Positions 26,692 to 38,354 of a stretch of DNA of 64,000 bases are shown here, in pieces; position 1 is the stretch's first letter, and every line of letters begins with the position of its first letter. The notes under the pieces are model-generated. The model did not search any database. It was not told the DNA's origin and was given only the letters and a program-made list of their open reading frames with translations. The position numbers and the translations under genes are program-made. Origin of the DNA: Salvator merianae (lineage: Eukaryota > Chordata > Lepidosauria > Squamata > Teiidae); assembly GCA_003586115.2 (NCBI GenBank), contig QVOM02000034.1, forward strand, positions 15,247,820-15,311,819, written 5' to 3'.

Positions 26692-27262
26692 GGTCCCTTC
26701 CACACTGGAAAGTATTGTGATCTAAGGTCCACCCTTCCACCCCTATTGTGGAATACTAGAAAGCCCACCCCCTGTTAGTATGCTTTGTCCACACATGTTG
26801 ATTCACCAGGATACAGCACCATTTTGCACTGTATCCTGGTCCTGTTGTGGATTCTTTAAAGAGGCCCACAAGTAGACCAGAGTCTATACCCTAGCCTATG
26901 AAGGGTATGAAGACAGCACACCTTTCTAGGCCAGAATGTCATGGGGGACATGTTCCGGCAGTGTACCTGGAAGTGTCACCAAAAGTGTTGCCAAAAGTCA
27001 GCACACTGTGAGCATACCACCAAAACAAGCCGTTCTGATAACAATGAAGGCCAGAAACTTTCATTCCTGGCCTTCAAAGGCTCTGCACCAGTTCTACGGT
27101 CTGGTTGTAGCCTTTGAAGTCAATAGACAGGGTTATGCTGCAATGGGCTGTCCAAATTCAGATAGCTCTTGGAGCAGGCTAACCCACTTCAGCATGGCCC
27201 TCACTTACTGGACTGGACTGCACTACATAGGCCAGAACAGCCCACATAGTGTGGAAAGGACC
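26692..27262. mobile_element. Palindromic DNA element with CCACACT ends
   Basis: Left end GGTCCCTTCCACACTGG; right end the inverse of GGTCCTTTCCACACTATG. About 571 bp. Flanking triplets TGA and ACA do not match, so the duplication has decayed or the ends are off by some bases. Confidence 0.5.
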
Positions 27263-27278
27263 ACAACTTCTTCTAATG

Positions 27279-27568
27279 CAGTGGTGCAGAAGGCTAAGGC
27301 ACTGATCTTTCAATAGGAGGATCAGAGTTCAAGGCCCCTGTCTGCCGTGTAGAGGGGATGACCGCCCTCTACTGGCCTCTAGCTCCAGCCAACCTAGCTG
27401 TTCGAATGCAAGTAATTGCAAGTAGATAAATAGGGAGCATCACATTGTGTGATGCGGAAGATAGACAGATGTAAGCCTTCGGGCGAAAAATAACCTTGTA
27501 AGCCGCTTTGAGTCAGCTTCAGCCGAGAAAAGCGGGGTATAAAAACCAAGTTCTTCTTCTTCTTCTTT
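27279..27568 (+). mobile_element. tRNA-derived SINE (Sauria/Squam type), copy 2
   Basis: A-box region GTGGTGCAGAAGGC, B-box region GAGTTCAAGGCCCC, body with CCCTCTACTGGCC, 3' tail GTAAGCCGCTTTGAGTCAGC...GAAAAGCGGGGTATAAAAAC and a short (TTC)5 tail. It begins 16 bp after the palindromic element ending at 27262. Confidence 0.85.
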
Positions 27569-27939
27569 AATTCTTAACCAAGTGTCACTCTGTTTTGGTT
27601 GTGTATGTGTTGGAATACCATTATCATCACCATCATCATTATTTTAAAAATGGCACCATTTATGGAGAAAAATATACATATATCTGTAGGCCAGGGCCTT
27701 AGCTAGAGATCTGGGGGCATCAGAAGAGTGGTTGAAAAATACCAAGAAATGTTGAGCCCCAGCTATGTCTAGCCAAGGGGTGTGAGATCCCCCCCCATTT
27801 TCCTTTATAATCAAATCTCAACTATTTATTAAGGCTAAGAAGTCCTTAATGAGTTATTTCCAAATTAAATGGAGGGAAAAATGGGGGATGGGAGAAGCTG
27901 TATACTGCTTCAGACTCCTGGGAAGAAAGATGAGATATA

Positions 27940-28546
27940 GGGCCTTTTTGCACTGAGCTCGGTAGACTGTTCCCAGTAGTCGGCTTCGAACCGGAGAGGT
28001 TGGGGAACGCTCGGTGCCATTCGCACTCCCGGCTAGAGGAACGAACCCGAAGCCGACTAGCAGAGGGAACAGTGCGAATGGTAGCCACTAGTACGGTACC
28101 CACTTCACACCCGCTTCGTACCCACTTCGCACCTTTGCACCCACTTTGTACCCAGAGGGCTGGTTACGAAGTCGGCTTCGTAACGGCAGCTCGGTTACCA
28201 AGCCGAAAGGGCTATCCTGGGTACGAAGTTTCGTACCGGGTTACGAAGCAGCGGAGCGGGGTACGGAAACTCCACACCCCGGATGCGAAGCAGCGGAGCG
28301 CGAATGCGTAGCCGCAACAGCCACGCCCGACGCCGAGGCAAACAGTGCGAAAGCACCATGCCCGATCTTCGCTCCATCGCGCAGGTCGGGATGAAGACAT
28401 CTTTTTTGTTGTCTAGCCTTATCCAGCTTCGGGTTCGAATCGGGTACGGAGCGGTCGGGATCGGGTGAGGTGCGCCCACGGCAGCGCGAAAGCTCCGTTC
28501 TAGCGAACGGACAAGAACGGTCTACCGCTACAGTGCGAAAAGGCCC
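27940..28546. mobile_element. CpG-rich palindromic DNA element, 3-bp TSD ATA
   Basis: The left end GGGCCTTTTTGCACTGAGCT and the right end (inverse of GGGCCTTTTCGCACTGTAGC) are flanked by ATA on both sides (27937-27939, 28547-28549). The interior is full of CpG (repeated CTTCG, TACG, GCGG blocks) in an otherwise CpG-poor neighbourhood, and it has extended internal inverted repeats (GTCGGCTTCG against CGAAGCCGAC). The high CpG content suggests a young insertion. It lies only 260 bp upstream of the BCAS1 ATG exon. Confidence 0.85.
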
Positions 28547-28806
28547 ATAAATGCCATGAATAAATAGTGAACTTGAGTAAGCATTATATTCTCAGAATCT
28601 CTTTTCAGCTCATTCATAAGAATAGGAACTGGAAATTACTTTCTCACACATTTGCACACTATAAATAAGTTTTATTTATTTTTGCTTCTTGACTGCACTG
28701 GGACCTTAATGCATATACTGGATAGCCCTTTAAATAATGAGCAGACATGACTACGATAAAATGACTTAAGCTACCATTCTGTATTTTCACAATTGCAGCA
28801 GCTGCT

Positions 28807-28878
28807 ATGGGGAACACAGTATCTCTTCAAAAGGAACCTGAAGACCAAGAAAGTGTTCGTGGAACAGCATACTCTCAG
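28807..28878 (+). CDS. BCAS1: BCAS1 first coding exon (start codon)
   Basis: This exon encodes residues 1-24 of BCAS1, a mostly disordered protein known from mammals as a marker of early myelinating oligodendrocytes and as a gene amplified in 20q13 breast tumours. It opens with MGNTVS, a good N-myristoylation motif; the mammalian protein also starts MGN, and an EDQE stretch follows in both. A polypyrimidine tract and an acceptor AG lie just upstream (AG at 28797-28798), so the ATG exon is an internal transcript exon with a short 5'UTR piece. The donor is CAG|GTAAGC at 28878/28879 and leaves phase 0. The exon alone would be too short to call. It is fixed by joining in frame to the next two exons, the third of which is unmistakable. 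Membrane anchoring through myristate is an inference from the motif. Confidence 0.9.
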
Positions 28879-30354
28879 GTAAGCTTGTAATGGATGTTTT
28901 TCCATGTCAGGGGCCAAAGCTTCATGGGTCTGTGAAATTCCATGCGCCATCTCCTATGTTCAGTGACTTTCTACAGGCTGCCAAGGAGACAGATAAGTCT
29001 CTTTGACTGGCAGAAGTGTGGCAGCAGCAGGTGTCCTAAGTAGGGATGTGACAAACTGCTGTTCGCCATTCTATGAATGGCAGTAGGGGCACAAGACTAT
29101 AAGGTCCATTATTCAACGGTCCTGGCTTCCTTGGAAAACTTTGCACAACTCCCAAATAGACCCTTGCATCCAAGAGGTGAAGGAATTTATCTCTTTCCTG
29201 TAGTGTGGTCCAACACCATTTTAACCCCTTCCATGGGAGGGGGCTAACATGGCACCAGACCATGCTACTGGAAAGAGGTCAAGTCCCTCACTTCTTAGAT
29301 GCAACTACTTCCTGGTCAGGAATCATGTAAAGCTTTCCAAGGGAACCAGTACTGTTGACTAAAGGACCTTGCCTCTCTTGTCATTTGTCAAATGACAAAC
29401 AACAATTCTGCATATCCTTAGCCCTAAGGGGTGCTTCCACTGCCCTAAGGGAGGCTTATGGTGGCATGGCAGTGCGAGGAGTGTGTGCCAATGCAGACAC
29501 CGTACTAATCCAGCACACCAAATGCAGCATGGGAGAGCATGGTTATGTGGACCCTGCCCCCTTATGCTGCATCCACAGCACCATAAAGATGCAGTGGGCT
29601 TTCTGCCCCTATCATTCCTCCTTATATGGTTTCTTAGCACACACAGCTTCAGCTACACACAGCTGGAAAATTGCAGCATCACTCTTTATATACTGGTATG
29701 GAGGTTTCCTTATATATCTGTGGTGCCTGGAGCAACCAGGTCAGAAAGTAATCCAAGGGCATTCTGGGAGTGTCTTTTTGCCCCAGAAGGCATTTGTGCA
29801 GTTGTCTTTGAGAAAGTCTTTTTGCAAATGAAGAGAAAAGAAGGAGCAAACCCTCCACATAGTTTTGTGAGATTTGGTAAGTTGTGCTGCTTTTGAGTTG
29901 TGTGTCAAAGGGGAGGGGTTTCTTCTTTGTAATATTCTGATATATGGCACTGCTCTTCATGGGAGATCGTGCCTGTAGTGGCTGTGAAGGGTTGCAGGAC
30001 AAGTCCATACTAGTTCTGACATGTGGCATTGGAACATTCTGGCCAAAATGGCTCTGAATAGCTGCAGGTCATATCCATGCCAGTCAAGTGACTTGGCATT
30101 GGACTGTATGGTAGATCCTGGCTGGAGCAGCTATGATGTGGCTCTCAGAATCCAGGCAGTTTCCCAGCACTGATTTGCACTGACAGCATTTAAGTCAATA
30201 TAAGTTTAAAGAAAATGCTAAATGTAGGTTCAACTCTAGTATTTTGATAAAATTGCTGTTCTCTTGGCATTGCAACCAACGATAAATGTGGAAATTGTTA
30301 AGGTAGTCAATGAGTCAGTAGAATTTACTGCTGAGCTTTGTCTACTCTTTCAAT

Positions 30355-30480
30355 CAATTTATTTACATACTGCCTTTTCAAATATTGTTCAAGGTGGTTG
30401 ACAAAGTAACAAGAAGAGAACATGAATCACTTTATAAGTGATACAAAATGTAGCAACACAGTAGCTACAATAATATAGCA
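30355..30480 (-). repeat. LINE or SINE 3'-tail-like fragment
   Basis: TTTATTTACATACTGCC followed by CAAGGTGGTTGACAA is the inverse of the GCGGGATATAAATAAAT-type tails shared by squamate LINEs and SINEs. A similar stretch follows the microsatellite at 36932. Confidence 0.35.
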
Positions 30481-30721
30481 CATTTTTTACAAAATAAAGC
30501 AAAAACAAAAACAGCATCAGAGATGCTCTTCACTTATATGTGCCTGGTGAAGAGTGTGGTAGAAGGAACCAAACTCAACTGCAGCACCCAGGAGAGATGG
30601 TCTAACCCCAGCCTTAACAGCCTTATGCATGCCTGGGGAGAGGGTGTGGCAAAGGCAAGCAGGCTCTTTTGAAACTCCAAGACATGGTCCTCTCCTCTCA
30701 ACCCCAGCCAGAGCAGCCCCA

Positions 30722-31638
30722 GGCCCTTTTTGCACTTGTCTTTTTTCTGGACTATGGGCCTGTTCACACTTGGGGAAAGGTGAGCTTCGGGACGGACACT
30801 AGTACGGAGGATCCGCACTTGCGCCCGGCCCAAGCTCACCCGAAATTCCCCCACCCTCACCCAATGCTTACCGGAACCCAACCAGCAGTGGTGAGGAAGT
30901 TTGCAGTCCGCATCCCCACCACCGCGATCGGGTTCAGTTCTGGTAAGCATTCATCCGCACTTACCTGGTGGCGGCCATCTTCTGGGCAATCAGCCCGCCC
31001 ATCATACATTGCGTGATCATGTGATCATGCATTGTGTGATCATGTGATCATGCAATGCATGATGGGCAATGGAGTCCGGCGCTTCGCACGGGCCCAAATG
31101 GGCCCGTACGAGGCTCCAATGGACCCCACGCCGCCGCGATTGGGCCAGGGACGCTGGACGAGGCGGCGCTGTGCCCCGTCCGGCGTTCTGGTGCCCGATC
31201 GCGGGCGCAAATGGCAGTCACCGCGGCAGCAGCCTACAAAACGTTAAGCTGCTGCCAAGGCAACCAGGAGGCCCACGCGGCGCGCCGTGATGACATCATC
31301 ACCGCACGGGCCTCCCGGTCGCTATGGCAGCAGCCTGACGCTTGCTGGCTGCTGTCTGGCGAACGCCATTATCCAGCTTGGGGGCTGTTTTCAGGCCCCA
31401 TCGTGCAAACGGTGTCTGCACAATGGGGTTTGTTCCACGCTAGACTGGGCTAATTAGCCCAGTCTAGCATGGAAAGTGCGAGCAGGCCCTATATCTCAGA
31501 ATAGGGACCTGCTATCCACACACTAGTGTGGATTATAGCAGACTCCAGGTGGGGCCTGCCATAGTTCATAGTAGCTTGCAGATGGCAGATCCCTATTCCA
31601 AGATATAATCTGGAATAACATCAAGTGCAGAAAGGGGC
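30722..31638. mobile_element. Palindromic DNA element, 3-bp TSD CCA, host of a nested insertion
   Basis: Left end GGCCCTTTTTGCACTTG; right end the inverse of GCCCCTTTCTGCACTTGA. Flanked by CCA (30719-30721, 31639-31641). Without the nested element it is about 180 bp, so its own body is 30722-30755 plus 31493-31638. Confidence 0.7.
30756..31489. mobile_element. CpG-rich palindromic element nested in 30722-31638, TSD TAT
   Basis: Left end GGGCCTGTTCACACTTGG; right end the inverse of GGGCCTGCTCGCACTTTCC. Flanked by TAT on both sides (30753-30755, 31490-31492). A perfect hairpin with a TAATTA core lies at 31440-31467. CpG-rich interior, so probably young. A local repeat of GTGATCATG units lies at 31011-31052. 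Confidence 0.85.
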
Positions 31639-32303
31639 CCAGTTCTTAGATATGCCTGCCATCACGTTATGCAATGAAATTATGCACGCACTAAATGCTC
31701 TGAATTGTTGGGCAGAATTCTCCTCCTGAACTGACCAGTAATGCAGCTACAGATTTTAGGATGCTCAACACTTCTGAAAACACAGACTTCCCCAATACTA
31801 TTTCACCAGACTCTACTAACTATAAGCATTTAAAGGGGAAAAAAGACTCCAATCAGGAAGTCAAGTTATAACTGTTGTGATTATTGGTTGCTTGGAAGGA
31901 TGTTCCCAGTTTGAATGATCTTTGCAACTTTATGTTTTCTTATTTAGTTAATGATAATAAAGTTAATGTAAGAGAAGAGAATCCCAGGTGATGAACAAAA
32001 GTCAATGAAAAATGAAAGACAATGGAGCTTTTGGAGTTTGTTCTTCTAATTCTCAACTTTACATTAAAATTAATTGGTCCTTATACAGGTTTCTTTATAT
32101 ACAACATTTTGTAGGAATTGAATTATAGTGTATGAGGAGGGGACAACTATGTACTAGAATTCAGGGGAGGCATGAAGAAAGTAGGGAAATACAACAGGGA
32201 GTACTGAACCTCACCCTTTAATTCAGGATGCAATTTTATAAAAGGGTTTCTGTTATGCCAAACAAATAATTTCTAACCAATAACCTTTAGTTTGTCCCTC
32301 CAG

Positions 32304-32391
32304 GTTTCATCTGAGCCTCCTGCCAACCTTCAGAATGGCAGTGTCACCATCCAGCCCAAAGAGACTTTTCCTTCTGCAAATGGTGATGCAG
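32304..32391 (+). CDS. BCAS1: BCAS1 coding exon 2
   Basis: This exon encodes residues 25-53 plus the first base of codon 54. The acceptor is a pyrimidine-rich tract ending CCAG at 32300-32303 and the donor is GCAG|GTATGT at 32391/32392. Read in phase 0 from exon 1 it is open throughout, with a low-complexity Ser/Pro/Gln-rich sequence (VSSEPPANLQNG and onwards). It ends in phase 1 with a G that combines with the TG at the start of exon 3 to make a Val codon. Similarity to mammalian BCAS1 is weak here, as expected for a fast-evolving disordered segment. The call rests on matching splice phases on both sides and on position between two better-recognised exons. Confidence 0.82.
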
Positions 32392-32619
32392 GTATGTTTG
32401 GGGAATAGAGTTGTCCTGTTCACTTTGTTAAAAGCGCATTAACTGTGGCAGTGTAATGCAGATCAAAAAGAAAAAAAAGGACTATTATCTACAGCACCAG
32501 CAACCCATGATTCACAACCACAGGGCAGTGGGAGAGGAGAGAGACTTTGATTAGATGTTTCACTTTAGTCTTCCTGAACAATGCTTTGACCTACTATTGA
32601 CCAAGGCCATGTTTATACT

Positions 32620-33220
32620 TCTGCCACCCTAAAGCTGCCCTAAGGCAAGGGACAGATTTCTTGAATCAGATATGATGGAGGTGCTATGTGTCATGGAGTT
32701 CCAAGTTCAGGAAGCTAAGAGGCACCTGATTCTGGATAGAATTCTTTGCCTCAGAAAGGTGTGTGATTTGAGACTGTTCCTGGATTCTTTGCTATCATTT
32801 GAGACCCATGTGGCAGCGGTAGCCAGGAGTGCCTACTTCTATTTCTAACTGGTACACCAGCTTAAGCCTTTTTTGGATAGGGATAACTTAGCCACAATGA
32901 TCCATGTTCTAGTATCCTCCAGATTAGACTACTGTAATTTGCTCTGCATGGGGCTACCCATGAAAATGGCCTGGAAGTTGGAATTAGTCTAGAATGCAGC
33001 AGTTTGACTGCTGTTGGGAATCTCTGGCTGGATGCATATCACACAGCACAGTACATTGCTGCTATCCATCACTTGGCTATTTTGTTTTCACTTATTTCAG
33101 ATATTCTCATATCAGACCTGTCAGGCATTGGGAAGTTCTGGTGTATAAAGAATATAACTGTGTATTCTGTGCAATCTAAAAACTTGTATTTCTCTATTCT
33201 GATAAACATCAATAAATAGC
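32620..33220 (+). mobile_element. L2-type LINE relic (end of ORF2)
   Basis: Translation of 32755-33005 gives LSFETHVAAVARSAYF, then LKPFLDRDNLATMIHVLVSS, then RLDYCNLLCMGLP, and finally an NAA block. This order matches the C-terminal part of L2 ORF2. It is broken by stops and is an old copy. Confidence 0.75.
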
Positions 33221-33551
33221 ATTGCCTCTTTGGCATTTCTGTTTATTTTATATTTACTATTTCCCATCATAGTAAGTATATGCAAAACATATACATTAAA
33301 AAGACCTTAATCATATTGTTATTCACAAAGGCTGCGTGCCAGAAGTGGCTGTCAGTTGGGGAGCTAAAAAAAAAAAAACATGCATGAGACAAAAATCACA
33401 TAAGACAAAACCCGCATGATTGATCATACCTTGAAGAAACAGCTGCTTGCATAGCTACATGACTTCTGCATGACTGTTTTGATTTGCTTATGGAAGTGTG
33501 TGTTTAAGGCCAGGGTAGAGAATTCACTTCAGTTCAGTTCCTGCATTTAAC

Positions 33552-33594
33552 TGGCTTATCTCAGTACAGGGTGGGCCACCCTGTACTGGGATAA
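33552..33594. repeat. Near-perfect hairpin
   Basis: GCTTATCTCAGTACAGGGTG is followed after three bases by its inverse complement with one mismatch. Probably part of a degenerate palindromic element spanning about 33500-34205, into which the element at 33663 was inserted. Confidence 0.6.
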
Positions 33595-33662
33595 GCAATC
33601 TGTCCCAAACTGGGATAGATTGTTCCTGGTACAGAACAAGGCCATCCATGTCAGGACATCCT

Positions 33663-33929
33663 GGACCTTCTCGCACTTCGTGCTAGCAAGCATCAAGGAC
33701 ACTTGCTAGCAAAGTGCCCTGTACTTTGCAGAGGCCTAAGTGGCCAGGAGCAACATAACGCTGCTTCCAGTCACTCCTATCTGTGGAGCACAGCACCGCG
33801 AGTGCCAGTAGCCTGGTTCAGGTAAGGCACTAGGGCCATGCAGTGCAGACCATGTCCATGCTGCATGATCAATACCGTGTTAGAACAGACTAATTAGACT
33901 GTTCTAATGTGGTAAGTGCAAAAAGGCCC
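33663..33929. mobile_element. Palindromic DNA element, GGGCC family (1a), TSD CCT
   Basis: Left end GGACCTTCTCGCACTTCG; right end the inverse of GGGCCTTTTTGCACTTACC. Flanked by CCT (33660-33662, 33930-33932). TAATTA hairpin at 33880-33907 next to the right end. Length 267 bp; it lacks part of the interior present in the copies at 17536 and 38707. Confidence 0.75.
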
Positions 33930-36194
33930 CCTGCTCCACACCAGTCCCTGCATCGGCTCCAAAGCTGAAGTTACTGAAGGTTCAAAAGGCAAAGAATGAC
34001 GATTCCTGGTCTTCAAAGCTCCTGTGGGGTACATTTCAGCATCGCACCTTGCTGTGTTGCCATAACGGGGGCCTCTCTATGGTACAGTATACCACCCCCT
34101 AGTACGCTGGTCGAACTGGCCTAGGGCACCATTTTGGGTGCCTTAGCTCACTTTATACTCTGTCCTAGGCATCCCTTATGCCACATCAACTTGTGGAAGG
34201 GAGACCCTTTCCTGTTCCTGGTCTCATGTGCTGATTAATGTAGCTGATCCTTAATTTGATCAAAGATCTTTCATTTGAGTTTGTCCTCCCCCAACTGGAG
34301 CCAACCATCAAATACCAACAACCACCATCTTTCTTTCGCCCATATTACATTCCCCTTAATTATACCATTTATCACTGTACCTATCTCTTTCCTAAATACT
34401 CGTATTTTATCACAAATTCACGAGAGATTAACATATGTTGCTTCTCTTGAGCACAGTGCAAGCACACTGGGCATATTTCTTTATTTATGTAAGTCAACTG
34501 ACTTTCCAAGGAATCGTTTAAAATGGAATCTGTTCTGTGAAGTTTGATAGCTAAGATGAGAAAGCAAGGGACAAGCCAGCCTGAATGTGGAATTGCCAAC
34601 AGACTGATCTATTGTCAAAAAAGTGAGGCACAAGCCATTTCCTTCCCGGTATTCCTTATATTACTGAACTACCCTTCTCATTAGCCTCACCCACACAACC
34701 AAAGGCAAGGAATGCTGGGAGCTGTGATTCAGTGATATTTGGACGTCGTTAACCATTCCTGCCTTATGGCTATTTCTTCAAGGATATAAGCTGGTAGCCT
34801 GAACTACAGCCAAGCTTTCTTCTTGGACACCTTTTAGTTTTTCTTAGATCTATGCAGATGGCTACACTTTTTATCCAAATTTTGTACACAGAGACAGCCA
34901 TTTTGTAACTTGAGAGAAAACAAAGCATGAGAGAAAACATTTTGGCTGTACAGCAAGGTGTACCACTGAAATGGGTCCTCTGTGGTAAACCAGACCGCAA
35001 TCTGCACATCTCCTAGTTCAGTTTACTGCCACTTAGTACACCAGTAGATCTCTTTAATGAGGTCTACCGGTATACCTGATTAGGCAGCCATTTTGAGCCT
35101 CCAAGTCCACTATGTTCCAGGCTATGCTTCATCCATTGTGGATGGAGCATACTAGGAAGGGGCGGGACCTCCCTTATACCATACCAATGGTTTGGAAGGG
35201 AGACCTTAGTCCCCTTCCTATAACAGGACACAGGTAAGTGTGTAAATGCCCTAAGTCTCCATAGCCAAATCCAGGTGCCAGAAGACAAGGAGGCTACCCC
35301 AGACTTGGTCATGTTGGCTGGTATGAAAATTTCTACCCCCAAGAGCTTTTTTTGGATGTTAAAAACAAGAAAGTGGGGGAAACTTCCTTTGAAGTTATCC
35401 CCCACTTGCAGATACTGCACCAGTGTTGCAGATGAAGCCTAGTTTCTCTAACCTTCCTCACTTGTCAGAAATCACTTGAGCACTTTCCGTGTACAGTGCA
35501 TAGGCGGAGTTGCCATTTTTAGTACTAAAAAGGGGGAACTGTCAATATCATGTATAAGTTGTGGGTGTTAGCTTAAGATGATTAGCAATATTTGACTTGG
35601 TTCTGACTCATTCTGAATTTGATCTATTACACCCTTCTTTCACACAGTATTGTTTTGCAAAAGGGGAATAACATTTGCCTTTAGTGATATTTGCATTTCT
35701 CTTGTATATATTCACATACTTGGGGCAGTGCACTGTCTTCAGATCTGCACAGCTTCTAAGGTAACAAGCTGAACAAGTCCACCAATGGTTCAAGGGACCC
35801 CCATTTTTGCTGTCTGCTTCAAGTGCCAACAACTAAGTGTGAATGTCAAGCAATTGGCAGAAAGCAACAGATGTGCAAGTTTAGTGCAGTTTAACCTGCT
35901 TTGTGGTGCAACCTGATACCACAGCACACGCACAGCTGTTCACAAATGGCTCCTCCAAACCATTAACACATTCATTTTAATGACTCCTAACTTTAAAAGA
36001 TAAGCACATAATTCCCTCTGTTTCATGTCAATATTAAATTAAAAGCATTTCTTTCATTAAGCAAATGGTGTGCAATGTTTTTGCAGTTGTCTGCAGTCTA
36101 TTCCATTCCACACAAGGCAGCAGATGTCAATAAATATAAGGCCAAGTTTTCCGGGGGGTGGGGACAGTCTTTCTTTGAGCTACAACTAAGGTCA

Positions 36195-36296
36195 GAAAGG
36201 AAGGGAGGAAGGGAGGGAGGGAGGAAGGAAGGAAGGAAGGAAGGAAGGAAGGAAGGAAGGAAGGAAGGAAGGAAGGAAGGAAGGAAGGAAGGAAGG
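36195..36296 (+). repeat. (GGAA)n microsatellite
   Basis: About 100 bp of GGAA units with GGGA variants at the 5' side. All purine on the + strand. Confidence 0.95.
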
Positions 36297-36841
36297 GGGG
36301 CCAAACTCTTATTATTGAAAGCTGCCTTTTATTAACTTGCACAGTTAATCCAGCTAGCTAACATCATCTGAGCTGCAGCCACAGAAGAAGGACTTTACAG
36401 TAATTTGCTGTTAGCCTGTGCACTCTGGAAACAGCAGTAAACAGGATTTTGATCCTGTTTCTACACAGACAACAGTTCTCCAAGTTTTCAGGAAAAAGTT
36501 TTTTCTAACATCTGTGTTGTGTCCACATGATGAAAAAGGGCCAAAAAGAAGGGCCCCAAGTGCATGGTTGCTGCACCTATCCAGCCGACATTGCTGCACC
36601 TATCCAGCCCATAGTCCACTCCAGAGGGCAGCAAGTGCTCTCAAAGATTACCTTTTTCCAGAGTGGAAAACTCAGTGCAAGGGCACTTGCCACTCTGGTT
36701 TGCTCCTACCACTGCCATGTGGAGAGGCAGTGGTGGCAGAAACTATTTACATGCTTTGTTTTCTACCAGCCCTATTACATTTTCTATACATCCCTTAATG
36801 GAGCTGCTAGAAAGTTTGAAGCTGGAGACTTTTGTTCCCTG

Positions 36842-36861
36842 ACTTTTCTTTTCTTTTCTTT

Positions 36862-36920
<59 letters not shown>

Positions 36921-36931
36921 CTCTCTCTCTC
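36842..36931 (+). repeat. (TTTC)n/(TC)n microsatellite with LINE-like tail
   Basis: TTTTC units grade into TTTC then TC, all pyrimidine on the + strand. The following 36932-37145 (TTTATTTGCATACCACC, CTCAAGGTTCTTTACAGC) resembles the 3' tail of a LINE or SINE in minus orientation. The microsatellite may have grown from that element's tail. Confidence 0.85.
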
Positions 36932-37688
36932 TTTATTTGCATACCACCTTTCAAAAAAATATTGCTCAAGGTTCTTTACAGCATTACAAAAATATAACTC
37001 AATATAATAACATAAGTTATAGCCAAAGTATAACAAATCTTACAAACATATATAAAATCATACAATGAATAAATCAACACAATATAGAACTACAGCAAAA
37101 ATAAACATAATAGTCAAAGCAATAGGCAGCAGTCCAGCAAGAGTAGCTTTCATTTGGTCATTAGGACAGCCAGCTCATGTAATCTTCGTTCCCCGCCCCA
37201 GCAACAGCCACAGCTAATATACCTTTCTGAAGAAGGTGCGGCAGAAGCAAACAAATCCAGCAGGTCAGCAGACCCAGGTGGTCATTGTTCCTTTGAAACT
37301 TTGAAGTTTGGGAGGCTGGGAGGTGGGGGAAATGCAGATGCTATACTTTCCGCTTCTGGGGCCAGATAAAGCACTCCACCCCAGAAGAGCACTCTTTGGC
37401 AACCATGTGGAAGCAGCCTTAGAGAACCAGGGACAGAACGTAGAACCTTCTTCTCTGCCTCTGAGCTACAGTCTTCCCTGGTGCAGACTAATTTTATTCT
37501 TAACATGAAAGTTTGTTTCTGTGGATTGCTGGCGTTAAGAGTATACTTCTAAATTCTTCTTGAAATTGCACATGGAATATGCAATGCATGCTCTTGCTAT
37601 TTAATCTGGTGGTACAGAAAGAACTTATATACCTGTCTCATATCTTAATTATAAACTCATTTCCAAAGTATTGATCTTGGAGCACGGA

Positions 37689-38354
37689 GGGCCTGTTCAC
37701 ACTTCGTGCTAGCAAGCATCAAGGATGCTTGCTAGCAAAGTGCTTCTGCACTTTGCAGAGGTCCGAGCAGCCTGCGCCCGATCACTCCTAGCTTTGGAGC
37801 ATCCGGTTGCCATGGCAGCGGCTGGATGCTTCCAAGCTGCTGCCATAGTATGGAACAAACAAGTCTACCAGCATTTGTAGCACGAATGCGTGTAACTTGT
37901 GTGGAATAAACGTTACGTCTGGAAGGTTTAGGGGTCTCCAATATGGATGGTTAATAAACTGTATAAATTTAATAAGCAGCATCTGGAATATACTAGAAGG
38001 TGAAAGCAGTTTGCATAGGAAAATTTGCAGTCGGCTTACAATATGTTGCAAGGAATTTTCATAATCGGGTACCTACCCAGTGTTCTAAAGAATGTGGAAC
38101 CTGAGTCTGTGGTCATGTCTGAATAATGTTTCCTGAGTCGCATTTCTCTACTCTAAAATCCCTTGCCGTACTTGTAATACGTTAAGCAATGAGATTAACT
38201 CGTTTGCTTCCTCTCTGCACGTGAGAAATTTGAAATAAACATACTTTGGCTGAAAGCATTCTCTGCTTTGTAAGTATGAATTTTCTTTGACTCTTGCTGC
38301 AGGTACGTACCACAGCTGTGCAGTGCAATACCACCTTAGAATGGGATAATTATC
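37689..38354. mobile_element. Palindromic DNA element, GGGCC family (1a), broken
   Basis: The left part (37689-37858) starts GGGCCTGTTCACACTTCG, then GTGCTAGCAAGCATC, as in the copy at 33663. The other end appears only as 38293-38354 (CAATACCACCTTAGAATGGG and half of the TAATTA hairpin) and breaks off there. The 430 bp between do not resemble other copies, so there may be an insertion or a long unrelated interior. Confidence 0.5.

Larger units (their letters stand above)
28879..32303 (+). other. BCAS1: BCAS1 intron 1
   Basis: The intron is phase 0, with GTAAGC donor and CAG acceptor. It contains a short LINE or SINE 3'-tail-like stretch (30355-30480) and the nested transposon pair at 30722-31638. 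The intervals 28880-30350 and 31642-32303 hold no recognisable element or gene. Confidence 0.8.

Noticed and set aside
1..28000. Neighbouring gene CYP24A1, next to BCAS1 in mammals
   Set aside because: I looked for the cytochrome P450 heme-binding signature and other exons and saw none. Any such gene must lie further upstream.
28195..28479. ORFs of about 60-100 codons on both strands in a CpG-rich block
   Set aside because: They lie inside the palindromic element at 27940-28546. High GC removes stop codons in several frames at once, and there is no protein similarity.
27940..28546. BCAS1 promoter CpG island
   Set aside because: Clear terminal repeats and ATA duplications show a transposon. 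A promoter function is possible but not supported.
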